64,000 nucleotides of DNA from Capsulimonas corticalis (GCF_003574315.2 NZ_AP025739.1:5208001-5272000), one strand, 5' to 3'; positions 19,211 through 28,019 are shown, counted from the stretch's first letter. Notes: a model not told the origin generated them from the letters alone. Made by a program: numbers and translations.

Positions 19211-20659
19211 TCAGAAGAGCCGATCGGGGTCCGTATTCGTGTTGGTGTTCGCCAGGCGCCGCGTGGTCGACTTGATCCGCTTGAGCCGAACGGTGTCGCC
19301 GCCGCCGCTCTTGCCGATCGTCGCCATCTGCTGCTCCATATCCTGCGCCAGGTCTTTTTCGCCGAGCTTATGCAGCTGCTTGGTCGCGGCGCCGAGCTTA
19401 TCCTTGGCCAGCTCGAAATCGCCGCGCTCCTGAGCGCGCTGCGCCTCGCGCTCGTACTTGTAAACCGTGAAGCGATCGACAAGATCCATCACGGGCGCAT
19501 TGACCAGGGCGACTTTATCTCGGTCGCTGGTGAACTCCGCCGTCACAACGGTCTTCTCATTGCCCTTGCCGCTGCCGGTCACGGCGCTGGCGTAGGACCA
19601 GGTCAATTGGATCTCGGCCACCATATGCTGGCCCGGAGAGCTGTACGCCGGAATGAACTGCACCAGGACGCCCACGGGGGCGGCGCTGGAGACGTCGCCG
19701 ATCCGCGCGCGAATCCAGTCATCTTCGGTGTAGATCTCATCGAACAAGCTCATGGACGGGCGAACCAGGAAGGCTTCCTTGACCATGGCGCCTTCGAGGC
19801 CGCGCACCGCCATGTACATATCGGTGACGGCGACCGCCTGAAGCGAGGTGACTTCGCGCTTGAGACACTCGACCAGCTCGGTCGTGTCGGCGGCGTAGTG
19901 ATATTCACCGCGCGAGTTGTCGGCGATCCGGATTAAAAACTCTTCGTCAAACTCCTCGCCGATCCCGATCGTGGTGATCGCGTATCCGCGCTCCTGAACG
20001 TCGGTGACGCGCTGGAGTGTGACGGCGGGGTCCTGAACGATGCCGTCCGTAATCACGATCAGACGGTTAATGCTATACGGCGACGTGTTGCGCGCGAGCG
20101 TCTCGCCGGCCTGCGTGATGGCGTCGGCCATAAACGTTCCGGTCCCAATGTCCACGCCGAGACGCTGCTCGCGCAGGGCGTCCAGGTTTTCGAGACATCG
20201 GTTCGGAAAGGCGCTCCAGTCCTGATCGCCGAACAGCGTGTGCAGCCGGTCCGCGAAGATGACCACGGAAACGCGGTCCGACGGCGTCAGCGTATTCAGC
20301 AGCTGTTTGATGGCCTGGGTGGCGAGCGCCATGGGGGTGACGGCGGCGGCGCGCATCTCCTTAAGCGTCTGACCTTTCCAGTAGACCGCGTTGCGATTGT
20401 CGGCTGAGCCGCGCTCGATCTCATCCCGGGAGATGGCGAGCCCCATCCAGTATTCCTTTTCTTCGTCCGTGAACTGGAAGTGGTGCATCGTGGCGGAATC
20501 GTCGAGCACGATCACCAGATTCAGCGGCGGGCGATTGGCGCCTCCACTGTCTTCCACCGGCTGAATATCCAGCAGGGCGTAGTAAGGCTCTTCCAGATGC
20601 GTGGCGCTCGGAATGAATGGGTGACTAAGAGACAAGCGGACATTTAAATTACTGCTCAC
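19211..20659 (-). CDS. von Willebrand factor A domain protein
   Basis: A 482-residue protein without signal peptide or membrane helix, so probably cytoplasmic. The VWA domain spans about residues 45-260, with a MIDAS metal site DDSAT (53-57) where DxSxS/T is expected, GTGTF supplying the threonine, and ITDGIVQDP supplying the later aspartate. The C-terminal third is beta-rich, then helical with EAQRAQERGDFELAKDKL, a TPR-like hairpin. Such proteins often act with MoxR ATPases or TerD-type stress systems; neither is nearby. A GGAGA site precedes the ATG. The TPR gene follows in the same direction. Confidence 0.88.
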   Translation of the reverse strand: MSSNLNVRLSLSHPFIPSATHLEEPYYALLDIQPVEDSGGANRPPLNLVIVLDDSATMHHFQFTDEEKEYWMGLAISRDEIERGSADNRNAVYWKGQTLKEMRAAAVTPMALATQAIKQLLNTLTPSDRVSVVIFADRLHTLFGDQDWSAFPNRCLENLDALREQRLGVDIGTGTFMADAITQAGETLARNTSPYSINRLIVITDGIVQDPAVTLQRVTDVQERGYAITTIGIGEEFDEEFLIRIADNSRGEYHYAADTTELVECLKREVTSLQAVAVTDMYMAVRGLEGAMVKEAFLVRPSMSLFDEIYTEDDWIRARIGDVSSAAPVGVLVQFIPAYSSPGQHMVAEIQLTWSYASAVTGSGKGNEKTVVTAEFTSDRDKVALVNAPVMDLVDRFTVYKYEREAQRAQERGDFELAKDKLGAATKQLHKLGEKDLAQDMEQQMATIGKSGGGDTVRLKRIKSTTRRLANTNTNTDPDRLF

Positions 20660-20788
20660 GAAAGCGCGTCTCCTTCGGACATTTTACAATACACTATATT
20701 TCGCCCAGATTCACGCTTTGTCGGCAAATTTCCTGCTTATTCTGCGAAAAAGTATGCCTGGACGGTAAATTCGGGCGCCATCGGCGCG

Positions 20789-20818
20789 TTGACTTCGTCT
20801 CCAGCCAGATGCTACAAT
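20789..20818 (+). promoter_or_regulatory. Promoter of the riboswitch-purH transcript
   Basis: TTGACT at 20789-20794 and TACAAT at 20813-20818 are separated by 18 bases. The riboswitch begins about 40 bases downstream. Confidence 0.8.
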
Positions 20819-20857
20819 ACACTCGCAGCTCTTGGCGATCATGCCGGAGCGTCCATT

Positions 20858-20937
20858 GGAGGTCGGCGCGACTGGCGCTGGCGGGGAGCTAACCCCGATG
20901 AAACGCCGACCTGAGAATTCCGCCGTACGCCTGGGCA
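20858..20937 (+). ncRNA. ZTP (pfl) riboswitch
   Basis: The aptamer binds ZTP/ZMP, the signal that accumulates when 10-formyl-tetrahydrofolate is short. An outer stem AGGTCGGCG (20860-20868) pairs with CGCCGACCT (20904-20912). Inside it are the conserved GACTGGCG (starting 20870) and GGGGAGC (20883-20889). After a linker comes the 3' conserved element CGCCTGGGCA (20928-20937). These three conserved blocks in this order define the pfl motif. It lies in front of purH, whose AICAR transformylase uses that cofactor. The 3' block is also one arm of the terminator, so ligand binding should prevent termination. Confidence 0.9.
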
Positions 20938-20981
20938 ACCTGTCAACAAAAACTGTTGCGCGGTATGCCCAGGCGTTTTTT
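20927..20981 (+). terminator. Riboswitch-controlled terminator before purH
   Basis: ACGCCTGGGCA (20927-20937) and TGCCCAGGCGT (20966-20976) form a perfect 11-bp stem with an inner CAACA/TGTTG hairpin, followed by six Ts. The left arm is the conserved 3' element of the ZTP aptamer, so the two structures exclude one another. Confidence 0.92.
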
Positions 20982-21032
20982 GCTGTGAGCCGCGCTATCT
21001 GTGGGACCTAATCTACGAGGAGTGATCAATCC

Positions 21033-22616
21033 ATGCGTCGTGTAGAACGAGCGTTATTAAGTGTATCGGATAAAACCGGGTTAATCGATTTTGCCCGGGG
21101 GCTGTCGGAATTGGGCGTTGAGCTGATTTCCACCGGCGGAACGGCGAAGGCGCTGGCGGACGCCGGTTTGCCCGTCAAGAACGTCTCCGACGTCACCGGC
21201 TTTCCGGAGATGCTGGAGGGACGGGTGAAGACTCTGCACCCGATGATCCACGGCGGCCTGCTCGCCGACCGCTCCAAGCCGGAGCACATGAGCAAGATCG
21301 CCGAGCACGGCATTTTGCCGATCGACATCGTGGTCGTAAATCTTTATCCCTTCGCGGCGACCGTGGCCAAGCCCGGCGTCACCTGGGAGGAAGCGATCGA
21401 GAATATCGATATCGGCGGCCCGTCGATGGTTCGCTCTGCGGCGAAGAACCACGCGGCCGTCGCCGTCGTGGTCTCGCCGTCGTCTTATGATGGCGTTCTG
21501 AACGAGCTGCTGCGCAATGACGGCAAGCTGGAAGCCGAGACCCTCAAGCGCCTTGCCGGCGAAGCGTTCGCGCACACGGCGGCCTACGACGCGACCATCG
21601 CGGCGTATTTCGCCAAGAAGCTGGGCGAGGAGACCGAGAGCATTCTTCCCGCCAAGCTGACTCTGAGCTTCGAGAAGGCGCAGGATCTTCGCTACGGCGA
21701 GAACCCGCACCAGAAGGCAGCCTTCTACCGCGAAGCGCAGGGCGGGCAGGGCGTCGCCTCCGCGCGCAAGCTGCATGGTAAGGAGCTCTCGTTCAATAAT
21801 ATTTACGACCTGAACGCCGCCTATAACCTGGTGCAGGAGTTCGCCGGCGAGAAGGATCCGACGGCGGCGATCATCAAGCACACCAACCCATGCGGCATCG
21901 CGGTCTCGACCACGCTGGCCGACGCCTTCACGAAAGCCCGCGCCGGCGACCCAATCTCCGCGTTCGGCGGCATCCTCGCCACGTCCCGCCCGATCGACGC
22001 CGCCACGGCGGAACTGATCACCGGCAAGAACACGTTCTTCGAAGCGATCATCGCGCCGGGCTACGACGAAGACGCCTTCAAGATCCTGACCGAAAAGAAG
22101 CAATGGGGCGCGAACCTGATTCTTCTGGAAGCGGAGTTCGGCGCGGAGGCGGCGGGCGAGAATATAGACATCAAGCGCGTCTCCGGCGGCATTCTGGTCC
22201 AGACCGAGGACAAGCACGCCGTTGGCCGCGCGGATCTCACGACGGTTACCCGGCGTGGACCGAGCGACGCCGAGATCGCGGACTTGCTGTTCGCCTGGAA
22301 AGTCGTCAAGCACGTCAAATCGAACGCCATTGTGATCGCAAAGGATCGCCAGATCGTCGGCGTCGGCGCGGGACAGATGAACCGTGTCCAGAGCGTGCGC
22401 CTCGCGGTTGAGCAGGCCGGAGACAAGGCCAAGGGCGCCGCGCTCGCGTCCGACGCGTTCTTCCCGTTCGCGGACGGCCCTGAAGCGGCGGGCATCGCCG
22501 GCGTCACCTCGATCATCCAGCCCGGCGGCTCCAAGAAGGACGGCGAAACGACCGAAATGGCGGACAACTACAATATCGCCATGGTCTTCACCGGCCACCG
22601 CCATTTCCGCCACTAA
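21033..22616 (+). CDS. purH: Bifunctional AICAR formyltransferase / IMP cyclohydrolase
   Basis: Performs the last two steps of purine synthesis: it formylates AICAR with 10-formyl-THF, then closes the ring to IMP. The 527 residues are standard. The N-terminal MGS-like cyclohydrolase domain shows ALLSVSDKTGLIDFA, ISTGGTAKAL and GRVKTLHP. The transformylase domain shows DLRYGENPHQKAAFY, KHTNPCGIA and SDAFFPFADG. A GAGGAG site lies ten bases before the ATG. Expression should be controlled by the ZTP riboswitch upstream. A terminator follows the stop, making purH a single-gene unit. Confidence 0.97.
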   Translation: MRRVERALLSVSDKTGLIDFARGLSELGVELISTGGTAKALADAGLPVKNVSDVTGFPEMLEGRVKTLHPMIHGGLLADRSKPEHMSKIAEHGILPIDIVVVNLYPFAATVAKPGVTWEEAIENIDIGGPSMVRSAAKNHAAVAVVVSPSSYDGVLNELLRNDGKLEAETLKRLAGEAFAHTAAYDATIAAYFAKKLGEETESILPAKLTLSFEKAQDLRYGENPHQKAAFYREAQGGQGVASARKLHGKELSFNNIYDLNAAYNLVQEFAGEKDPTAAIIKHTNPCGIAVSTTLADAFTKARAGDPISAFGGILATSRPIDAATAELITGKNTFFEAIIAPGYDEDAFKILTEKKQWGANLILLEAEFGAEAAGENIDIKRVSGGILVQTEDKHAVGRADLTTVTRRGPSDAEIADLLFAWKVVKHVKSNAIVIAKDRQIVGVGAGQMNRVQSVRLAVEQAGDKAKGAALASDAFFPFADGPEAAGIAGVTSIIQPGGSKKDGETTEMADNYNIAMVFTGHRHFRH

Positions 22617-22633
22617 ATCTCATTCTCGAGATC

Positions 22634-22661
22634 GGCTGCGTGAGTAATCGCGCAGCCTTTT
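22634..22661 (+). terminator. Terminator after purH
   Basis: GGCTGCG (22634-22640) pairs with CGCAGCC (22651-22657), followed by TTTTC. It lies over an in-frame GTG that could otherwise be taken as the start of the next gene. Confidence 0.75.
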
Positions 22662-22699
22662 CTTTGCACTCATTCATCGCTCTGATTAACCGTCTTCCC

Positions 22700-23200
22700 A
22701 TGACTACAAACGACGAACAGCTCATCACCATCACCGAAGCATGCAGCCGCCTGGGCCTGTCCGAGCGCACCATCCGCCGATACCTCAAGACAGATCTGTC
22801 CTCTGAGCAAACGGTGGCAAAACAGAGGCGTACGCTGACGGGCCTTCGAACGACTACATATCTGACACCTGAGACATTTGGTAAGCTCGCGGAGAAAGCC
22901 CATCTGAGGGATCAACTCATTCGAGGCGAATCCACGCCGGCAGAGAACACAGGCGCAACACAGGCGAATGACCGGCAAGTCTCGGCGACGGCTTCGCCAA
23001 ACCTGGAACGCTATGAGGCGCTGCTGGCTACCCAGGAACAGCATATCGCCGACCTGCAAGCCGCTCTGGAGTACGAACGCGAGCGGTCACGCGCCTATGC
23101 GGAAGACGCCGCCGACGCCGAGCGGGAACTGGCGCGCCTGCGCCGCCGGCTCAACATGCCGCTGTGGCGGCGCATTCTGCACGCAATTTTTCGCCAATAA
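22700..23200 (+). CDS. HTH protein with coiled coil and basic tail
   Basis: The ATG at 22700 is preferred; the upstream GTG is inside the purH terminator. The 166-residue product begins with a helix-turn-helix (ITITEACSRLGLSERTIRRYL, about residues 9-30) like those of excisionase/MerR-type proteins. A polar linker and a coiled coil (LATQEQHIADLQAALEYERE, about 110-150) follow, and the end is a basic amphipathic helix (RRRLNMPLWRRILHAIFRQ). The tail could touch the membrane. It may be a DNA-binding dimer tethered to a partner. No partner gene or ribosome binding site is obvious. Confidence 0.75.
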   Translation: MTTNDEQLITITEACSRLGLSERTIRRYLKTDLSSEQTVAKQRRTLTGLRTTTYLTPETFGKLAEKAHLRDQLIRGESTPAENTGATQANDRQVSATASPNLERYEALLATQEQHIADLQAALEYERERSRAYAEDAADAERELARLRRRLNMPLWRRILHAIFRQ

Positions 23201-23322
23201 CGCCGTCGCAACAAGAATCGAAAACGACTCGATTCCAGGCCCATCCCATACCTGCATCTAACATAATATATATTATCGGAACCAAAATATTCGTGTTTTC
23301 ATAGCCCTGAATACGCCGCTCA

Positions 23323-23586
23323 TTACGAACGCTTACGATGTTTCCAGCGCTGCGCGAGGATCAAGGCTGTCCCCACAACAACAACGAGGACCAGCGCGGG
23401 AACGCCTGCTCCCAGGAAGCAAGCCGCCGCCAGTGACGCGAATATCAGCGGCGCGGCCATCCGGATCCGTACGTTCGGCGATGACGGATAAAAGTTCCGC
23501 GCGAACCGTGGCGACAGTCCTAAAGCAAAGATCGCCGCAATCGCGGCAAAGAGCCAGCTAAATTGTATGGGAAGTATGTTCATCAT
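23323..23586 (-). CDS. Small membrane protein, three predicted helices
   Basis: An 87-residue ORF with about three hydrophobic segments (FSWLFAAIAAIFALGL, AAPLIFASLAAACFLGAG, PALVLVVVVGTALILA) and a basic C-terminus RWKHRKRS, consistent with the positive-inside rule. No family is recognised. There is no clear ribosome binding site, and codon use is not decisive for so short a gene, but the segments are too regular for a shadow reading frame. It is isolated from its neighbours. Confidence 0.55.
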   Translation of the reverse strand: MMNILPIQFSWLFAAIAAIFALGLSPRFARNFYPSSPNVRIRMAAPLIFASLAAACFLGAGVPALVLVVVVGTALILAQRWKHRKRS

Positions 23587-23626
23587 AATGGCGTAACGCG
23601 ATTTCGCAAAGATGGTTTCGTCTCGC

Positions 23627-23646
23627 CTAATATTCCAGAATATTAG
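23627..23646. promoter_or_regulatory. Perfect 20-bp palindrome, possible operator
   Basis: CTAATATTC and GAATATTAG flank a two-base centre. It lies about 80 bases upstream of the oxidoreductase start, in an AT-rich stretch that stands out from the GC-rich genes. Confidence 0.45.
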
Positions 23647-23728
23647 TTGAAATATTTAAAGTCAATCGGTAGGAATATTGACGTCGCCGCGCGAATATAG
23701 CGAGCAGTAAAACATCGAGGTGCTTACA

Positions 23729-24844
23729 GTGTCATTGGAAAACCCAGTTCGGATCGGTATCATTGGCTGCGGCAATATCAGCGCGGCTTATTTGAAGACC
23801 TTTCAAAATTATGCGGCTGTCACCACGGTCGCGGTCGCGGATATCGACATTGCCCGCGCCGAAGCGCGCGCCGCTGAGTTCGGCGTGCCCAAAGCGACGA
23901 GCGTCGACGGATTGCTCAGCGACCCGGACGTCGAAATCGTCGTCAACCTGACGACCCCGCAGGCGCACTACGCCATCACGCTCGCCGCGATCAAGGCCGG
24001 CAAGCATGTTTACAACGAAAAGCCGCTGACGGTCACCATCGCCGAGGCCCGTGAGGCGCTGGACGCCGCGGAAGCCGCCGGCGTTCGCGTTGGCTGCGCT
24101 CCCGGCACGTTCCTGGGCGGCGGCCTGCAAACCTGCCGCCAGCTGATCGACGAAGGCGCGATCGGCCGCCCGGTGGCCGCCACGGCCTTCATGCTCTGTC
24201 ATGGACATGAGAGCTGGCATCCGGATCCCGAATTCTATTACAAAATCGGCGGCGGCCCGATGATGGACATGGGTCCCTACTATCTGACCGCTCTGATCTC
24301 TCTGCTGGGCGGCATCAAGACCGTATCGGGCGCGGCGGCGATCACCGAACCCGAGCGCACGATTACCAGCCAGCCGAAGAACGGGACAAAGATCGATGTT
24401 GAGACGCCCGACCACGTCGCCGGAACGATCCAGTTCCAGAACGGCGCGATCGGAACGATCATCACATCGTTCGCCATCTGGCACGCCGGTTACCCGAATA
24501 TCCAGATCTTCGGCACGGAAGGCACGCTGACGGTTCCGGACCCGAACAGCCTGCGCGGCCCGATCTACGTGCAGCGCGTCGGCGAGTCCGAGCGCCGCGA
24601 AGTCCCGCTGACCCACAACAACAGCGAAGGCGATCGCTGGGGCATCGGCGTCGTCGATCTCGCCTACGCGATCCGCAGCGGACGCCCGCACCGCGCCTCC
24701 GGCGCCCTCGCCTTCCAGGTCCTCTCCGCCATGCACGGCTTCCTGGACTCGGCCAAGGACGGACAGGCCCGCCAGATCAACGGCGCCCCCGAGCGCCCCG
24801 CTCCCCTGCCCTCCAGCCTTCCGGACGGCGAGCTGGACGCGTAA
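23729..24844 (+). CDS. Gfo/Idh/MocA family oxidoreductase
   Basis: GTG 23729 is preferred because GAGG lies eight bases upstream; GTG 23720 overlaps that site. The 371-residue product has an N-terminal Rossmann domain (VRIGIIGCGNISAAYL) with the NAD(P) loop and the family motif YNEKPLTVTIAEA, whose lysine is catalytic. The C-terminal alpha/beta domain includes GGGPMMDMGPYYLTALISLLG, the usual substrate-site segment. Members oxidise or epimerise sugars and inositols with tightly bound NAD. The substrate is not known. A strong terminator follows. Confidence 0.93.
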   Translation: MSLENPVRIGIIGCGNISAAYLKTFQNYAAVTTVAVADIDIARAEARAAEFGVPKATSVDGLLSDPDVEIVVNLTTPQAHYAITLAAIKAGKHVYNEKPLTVTIAEAREALDAAEAAGVRVGCAPGTFLGGGLQTCRQLIDEGAIGRPVAATAFMLCHGHESWHPDPEFYYKIGGGPMMDMGPYYLTALISLLGGIKTVSGAAAITEPERTITSQPKNGTKIDVETPDHVAGTIQFQNGAIGTIITSFAIWHAGYPNIQIFGTEGTLTVPDPNSLRGPIYVQRVGESERREVPLTHNNSEGDRWGIGVVDLAYAIRSGRPHRASGALAFQVLSAMHGFLDSAKDGQARQINGAPERPAPLPSSLPDGELDA

Positions 24845-24871
24845 CCCGGTCAATTCAGCGATCGATCCAGC

Positions 24872-24906
24872 AAAGTCCGGTATGGGCTTCCATACCGGAC
24901 TTTTTC
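24872..24906 (+). terminator. Strong terminator after the oxidoreductase gene
   Basis: AAAGTCCGGTATGG (24872-24885) pairs perfectly with CCATACCGGACTTT (24890-24903) around GCTT, followed by more Ts. Confidence 0.93.
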
Positions 24907-25164
24907 TGTCATATGGGGGCCGAAACCGCAGTGGGTCCAAAATTCGAAACACGGAACGAAGGAATGACGTTCGTTACTCTGAAAACCTCTTAAAAATGGC
25001 TCCAAATATTTCAACCCGTGGCTCCACGCATTCGAGAATAGATCACAAATAGCAACAATGGAGCCATTACATCTCCTGTATTTGAGAGAAAAACCACATC
25101 TTTTCATAGAATAATGGCGGCTTGAATATCTCACAAAATGACACTCAAGGGCACATTTTTCAGA
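24907..25164. other. AT-rich intergenic stretch
   Basis: No convincing gene, RNA or repeat is seen here. A minus-strand reading frame crosses it but also crosses the terminator hairpin and is not supported. The composition is clearly lower in GC than the flanking genes. Confidence 0.5.
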
Positions 25165-25193
25165 TTGACATCACATATTTGATATGCTAATCT
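25165..25193 (+). promoter_or_regulatory. Promoter of the prepilin gene
   Basis: TTGACA (25165-25170), 17 bases, TAATCT (25188-25193). A long leader and an AAGGAG site precede the ATG at 25240. Confidence 0.82.
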
Positions 25194-25239
25194 TGTTTCT
25201 AGTATTCAGATACTCTGATACCAATAAGGAGAACCTGTA

Positions 25240-26055
25240 ATGTCTCAAAACGTCCGCGCCTCAAAGCTCCGAGGCTTTACACTCATTGAATTGCTCGTTG
25301 TGATCGCTATTATCGCCATTCTTGCCGCCATCCTCTTCCCCGTCTTTGCCAAAGCCCGCGAAAAGGCGCGTCAGACGTCCTGCGCCTCCAATATGAAGCA
25401 GCTTGGCCTAGCCTTTATCCAGTACACCCAGGATTACGACGAAACCATGGTTCCGCGCAACAATGGCCCCAGCGGGGAATTTTCATACCTGGATATTCTC
25501 CAGCCGTACGTTAAGAGCGGCGTCGTTACGCAATGTCCCTCGAACCCGGAACACAACTATAAGACCTGCTGTCAGCCCAACGATTCCAACAGTAAATCCT
25601 ACGTTTCTTATGGCGCCAATGCAGCTAAGCGCTATCCAAAGGACGCAAATGGGAACTATTCGGGGCCTTTGGGCGGGGCAACGGGACCGTTCCTTGATAC
25701 TCCTGTCGCAATTGCTAGCTTTCAATCGCCAGCCCAACTGATTGCTCTGCTCGAATCGACCTCAATGTTCACGGACTTCGATCCGAATGTGACAGGAGGA
25801 TTCAACGCATGGGATCAGCCGACGCCAAATCGCCCCGATGTTGGTAATCTGTTCGCCGGTCACACCGGCATGGCGAATTTCCTGTTTATCGATGGTCATG
25901 TCAAGGCCATGAAACCCCTGGCGACGCTCGATCAGGTCAGCGGCGGCTCCGGTCAAACGAATCTCTGGCTCTCTGACGGCAGTAATTACGGCACTGCGCC
26001 CGGCCAGCCGGCGAAGACGCTGAGCGATTCTCAGAACGTGTTTTGGAAGTCTTAA
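25240..26055 (+). CDS. Prepilin-type secreted protein (DUF1559-like, H-x9-DG)
   Basis: A type II secretion pseudopilin-like protein of 271 residues. The type III signal [11 protein letters not shown] places cleavage after Gly12, with Phe13 at +1 and Glu17 at +5. A hydrophobic helix follows, then [29 protein letters not shown], whose parts are typical of the large families in Planctomycetes and Armatimonadota. The C-terminal H-x9-DG motif has His208 and Asp218-Gly219 (FIDGHVKAM). Such genes are often present in dozens of copies. Function is unknown, but a surface or secretion role is likely. It has its own promoter and terminator. Confidence 0.93.
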   Translation: MSQNVRASKLRGFTLIELLVVIAIIAILAAILFPVFAKAREKARQTSCASNMKQLGLAFIQYTQDYDETMVPRNNGPSGEFSYLDILQPYVKSGVVTQCPSNPEHNYKTCCQPNDSNSKSYVSYGANAAKRYPKDANGNYSGPLGGATGPFLDTPVAIASFQSPAQLIALLESTSMFTDFDPNVTGGFNAWDQPTPNRPDVGNLFAGHTGMANFLFIDGHVKAMKPLATLDQVSGGSGQTNLWLSDGSNYGTAPGQPAKTLSDSQNVFWKS

Positions 26056-26071
26056 GTATCCAATCGCTAAA

Positions 26072-26108
26072 AAGGCGGCCGGGCGGATGCCTCGGCCGCC
26101 TTCTTATT
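26072..26108 (+). terminator. Terminator of the prepilin gene
   Basis: AAGGCGGCCG (26072-26081) pairs with CGGCCGCCTT (26093-26102), followed by a broken T run. Confidence 0.85.
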
Positions 26109-26126
26109 CTGTCGAGAGAGTTCAAA

Positions 26127-27812
26127 TCACCTTCGCTTCGTGATGAGCAGGCAGATATCGTCGTGCTGCATTCCATCCGCCCAGGCGAGAGCGCGCGATA
26201 CGATGGCGCTTTCGACATCCGCAATGGAGCGGTTGGGATCGGTGGTTTCTTCGCGCAGTGCGTCCCCAAACCCTTCGATACCGAAGAATTCACCGCTTTG
26301 CGCTTTGCGCGCCTCGGTAATACCATCAGTGGTCAGCGCAATTAAGTCGCCCATTCCCAGATGATGGCGCGTCGCTGTGTATTCCGCGGATTCGGAAGCG
26401 CCTAAGAGCGGTCCATAGGCGCTTGCCTCAATGATCTCTCGCGTTTCGGCCCACAGGATCAGGGGCGACTCGGCTCCCGCGCAGCAGCATGTCGCCTCAC
26501 CCGTCTGGGTGTCGATCAAAACTACGGCGAGCGCCACGTACGACCCGAGAGTATGGGCGGCGTCCAGGCGTTCATTATCTATGATGAAATTATTCAATAG
26601 CCGCAGTGAAATCGGCAGATCACCATGATGTTCGCGCAGGTAAGCGCGCAGCGCGAACTTGACCTCGGCAGTATAGGTGGCGGCCTCGACGCCTTTACCC
26701 GTTGCATCTCCAACCACCAGAGCGACGACGTTTTCGGACACCGCAAACACATCGAAGAAGTCGCCCCCGATCAGAGCGTCGTCCCAGGCTGACTGGTAAA
26801 AGGATTCGACGAGGACACCCGGGTATGCGTCTGGAGCCGGAGCCAGCAATAGCGAGCGCTGTACCGCTTCGGCGATATGGGCGGTCTTCAACGCAATGAC
26901 GACAAGCTCCGCCTCAATCCGCTTCTGATCCCGAATCAGCCGTTCCTCGCCCTCTTTTAACAATTCCTCCGCCTGCTTCTGGGCGGTGATATTGCGCCAG
27001 GCGACTGCGAAGCCATCTCCCATCTTCCATGCCCGGATACTGAACGCCGCCTCAAGATATGTTGCTCCGCCGTCTGAAACTGTATCTCCATAGATGTAAT
27101 CAATCTTCTCCAGAGGCTCACCGGTTTCGACCACTTGAACATAGTCTTCATAGCGACCATACGCTTGATGGGTCGGCAGCAGATCTTCATCAAGCAGACG
27201 CCCTGTGAGATCATCGCTGGCGACCTGGTTTTCGCGGCATGCGGCTTCATTGACATACTCACATCGAAAGTCAAGAATAGTCCCATTCCCTGGATCGCGC
27301 ACGGCTGTATAAATGCTGTAGCAGTCGAGCATGTTCTCCAGTGAGGAGCGGAACCTGGCTTCCGCCTTGCGTAATTCTTGTCGCAGGCTTACTTTTTCCA
27401 CGGCGTTCTCGATCGCCAGGGTAATTCCGGCGGAGGTAAGGCGCTCCTTGACCAGATAATCTTGCGCTCCGTTTTTCAAGGCGAGCACTGCTGTCTCCGT
27501 GACCGCGCCAGAACCCGTCAGAATAACCACGGGACAGATCGGGTCATCGTAAGGATTGCGTCCTTCGTTCAGAGCCGCCAACAGATCGAGACCATCCATA
27601 TCACCCAAATGGTAATCCAGCAGAATACAGTCAGGCAGACGTTCCCGGCATAGCGCAAGTCCATGCGCGCCGTTCTCAGCCTCACGGACTTCGAACGCAA
27701 CTTGCGACTGGCTTCGGTGTAACAGGCGCTGAAGGACGAAGCGATCCTCCAGACTGTCATCAATGATGAGTATAGAAAAAGTGAGCGGCGGAGAGTTGGG
27801 GGCTAGTTCCAT
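26127..27812 (-). CDS. Response regulator with PAS and SpoIIE/PP2C phosphatase domain
   Basis: A 561-residue output protein. The receiver domain (about residues 12-135) has acidic residues IIDDS, phospho-acceptor Asp66 in LLDYHLGDMDG and the lysine of YLVKERL. A PAS-like domain spans about 160-285 and leads into a coiled coil. The PP2C-type serine phosphatase (about 330-560) shows GGDFFDVF, GDATGKGVEA and TTDGITEARK, which carry the metal-binding aspartates. This design is the RsbU/RssB-like class that controls anti-sigma-factor antagonists. No RsbV/RsbW pair is in the window, so its target is elsewhere. GGGAGAC precedes the ATG. Confidence 0.93.
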   Translation of the reverse strand: MELAPNSPPLTFSILIIDDSLEDRFVLQRLLHRSQSQVAFEVREAENGAHGLALCRERLPDCILLDYHLGDMDGLDLLAALNEGRNPYDDPICPVVILTGSGAVTETAVLALKNGAQDYLVKERLTSAGITLAIENAVEKVSLRQELRKAEARFRSSLENMLDCYSIYTAVRDPGNGTILDFRCEYVNEAACRENQVASDDLTGRLLDEDLLPTHQAYGRYEDYVQVVETGEPLEKIDYIYGDTVSDGGATYLEAAFSIRAWKMGDGFAVAWRNITAQKQAEELLKEGEERLIRDQKRIEAELVVIALKTAHIAEAVQRSLLLAPAPDAYPGVLVESFYQSAWDDALIGGDFFDVFAVSENVVALVVGDATGKGVEAATYTAEVKFALRAYLREHHGDLPISLRLLNNFIIDNERLDAAHTLGSYVALAVVLIDTQTGEATCCCAGAESPLILWAETREIIEASAYGPLLGASESAEYTATRHHLGMGDLIALTTDGITEARKAQSGEFFGIEGFGDALREETTDPNRSIADVESAIVSRALAWADGMQHDDICLLITKRR

Positions 27813-27946
27813 GGGCGTCTCCCTGATACGTTCGATCAGTTCGTGCTGTTACCCCTTACTTATTCAGGGGGAGGAACAGTAAAATCTAGATTACGCGCCT
27901 ACGGACTATACCCTATCCTACGATTGCGCGCTTATTCGCGCACACG

Positions 27947-27987
27947 AAAAAGAGCCGCTGGGAAGCAATGTCCCAGCGGCTCTTTTT
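27947..27987. terminator. Bidirectional terminator
   Basis: AAAAAGAGCCGCTGGGA (27947-27963) pairs perfectly with TCCCAGCGGCTCTTTTT (27971-27987) around a seven-base loop. The A and T runs let it act in both directions; the genuine user is the minus-strand operon ending at 28020. Confidence 0.93.
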
Positions 27988-28019
27988 GCAATCGTAAATT
28001 TACAATTCTTTACAAACAA

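Noticed and set aside
20711-20938. A 75-codon minus-strand frame
   Set aside because: It coincides with the ZTP riboswitch and promoter; the RNA explains the sequence better.
21081-22613. A 510-codon open frame antisense to purH
   Set aside because: The high GC content opens the complementary frame; the sense frame carries all PurH motifs. It has no ribosome binding site and arginine-rich composition.
24850-25134. A 94-codon minus-strand frame
   Set aside because: It contains the whole terminator hairpin and has no supporting features.
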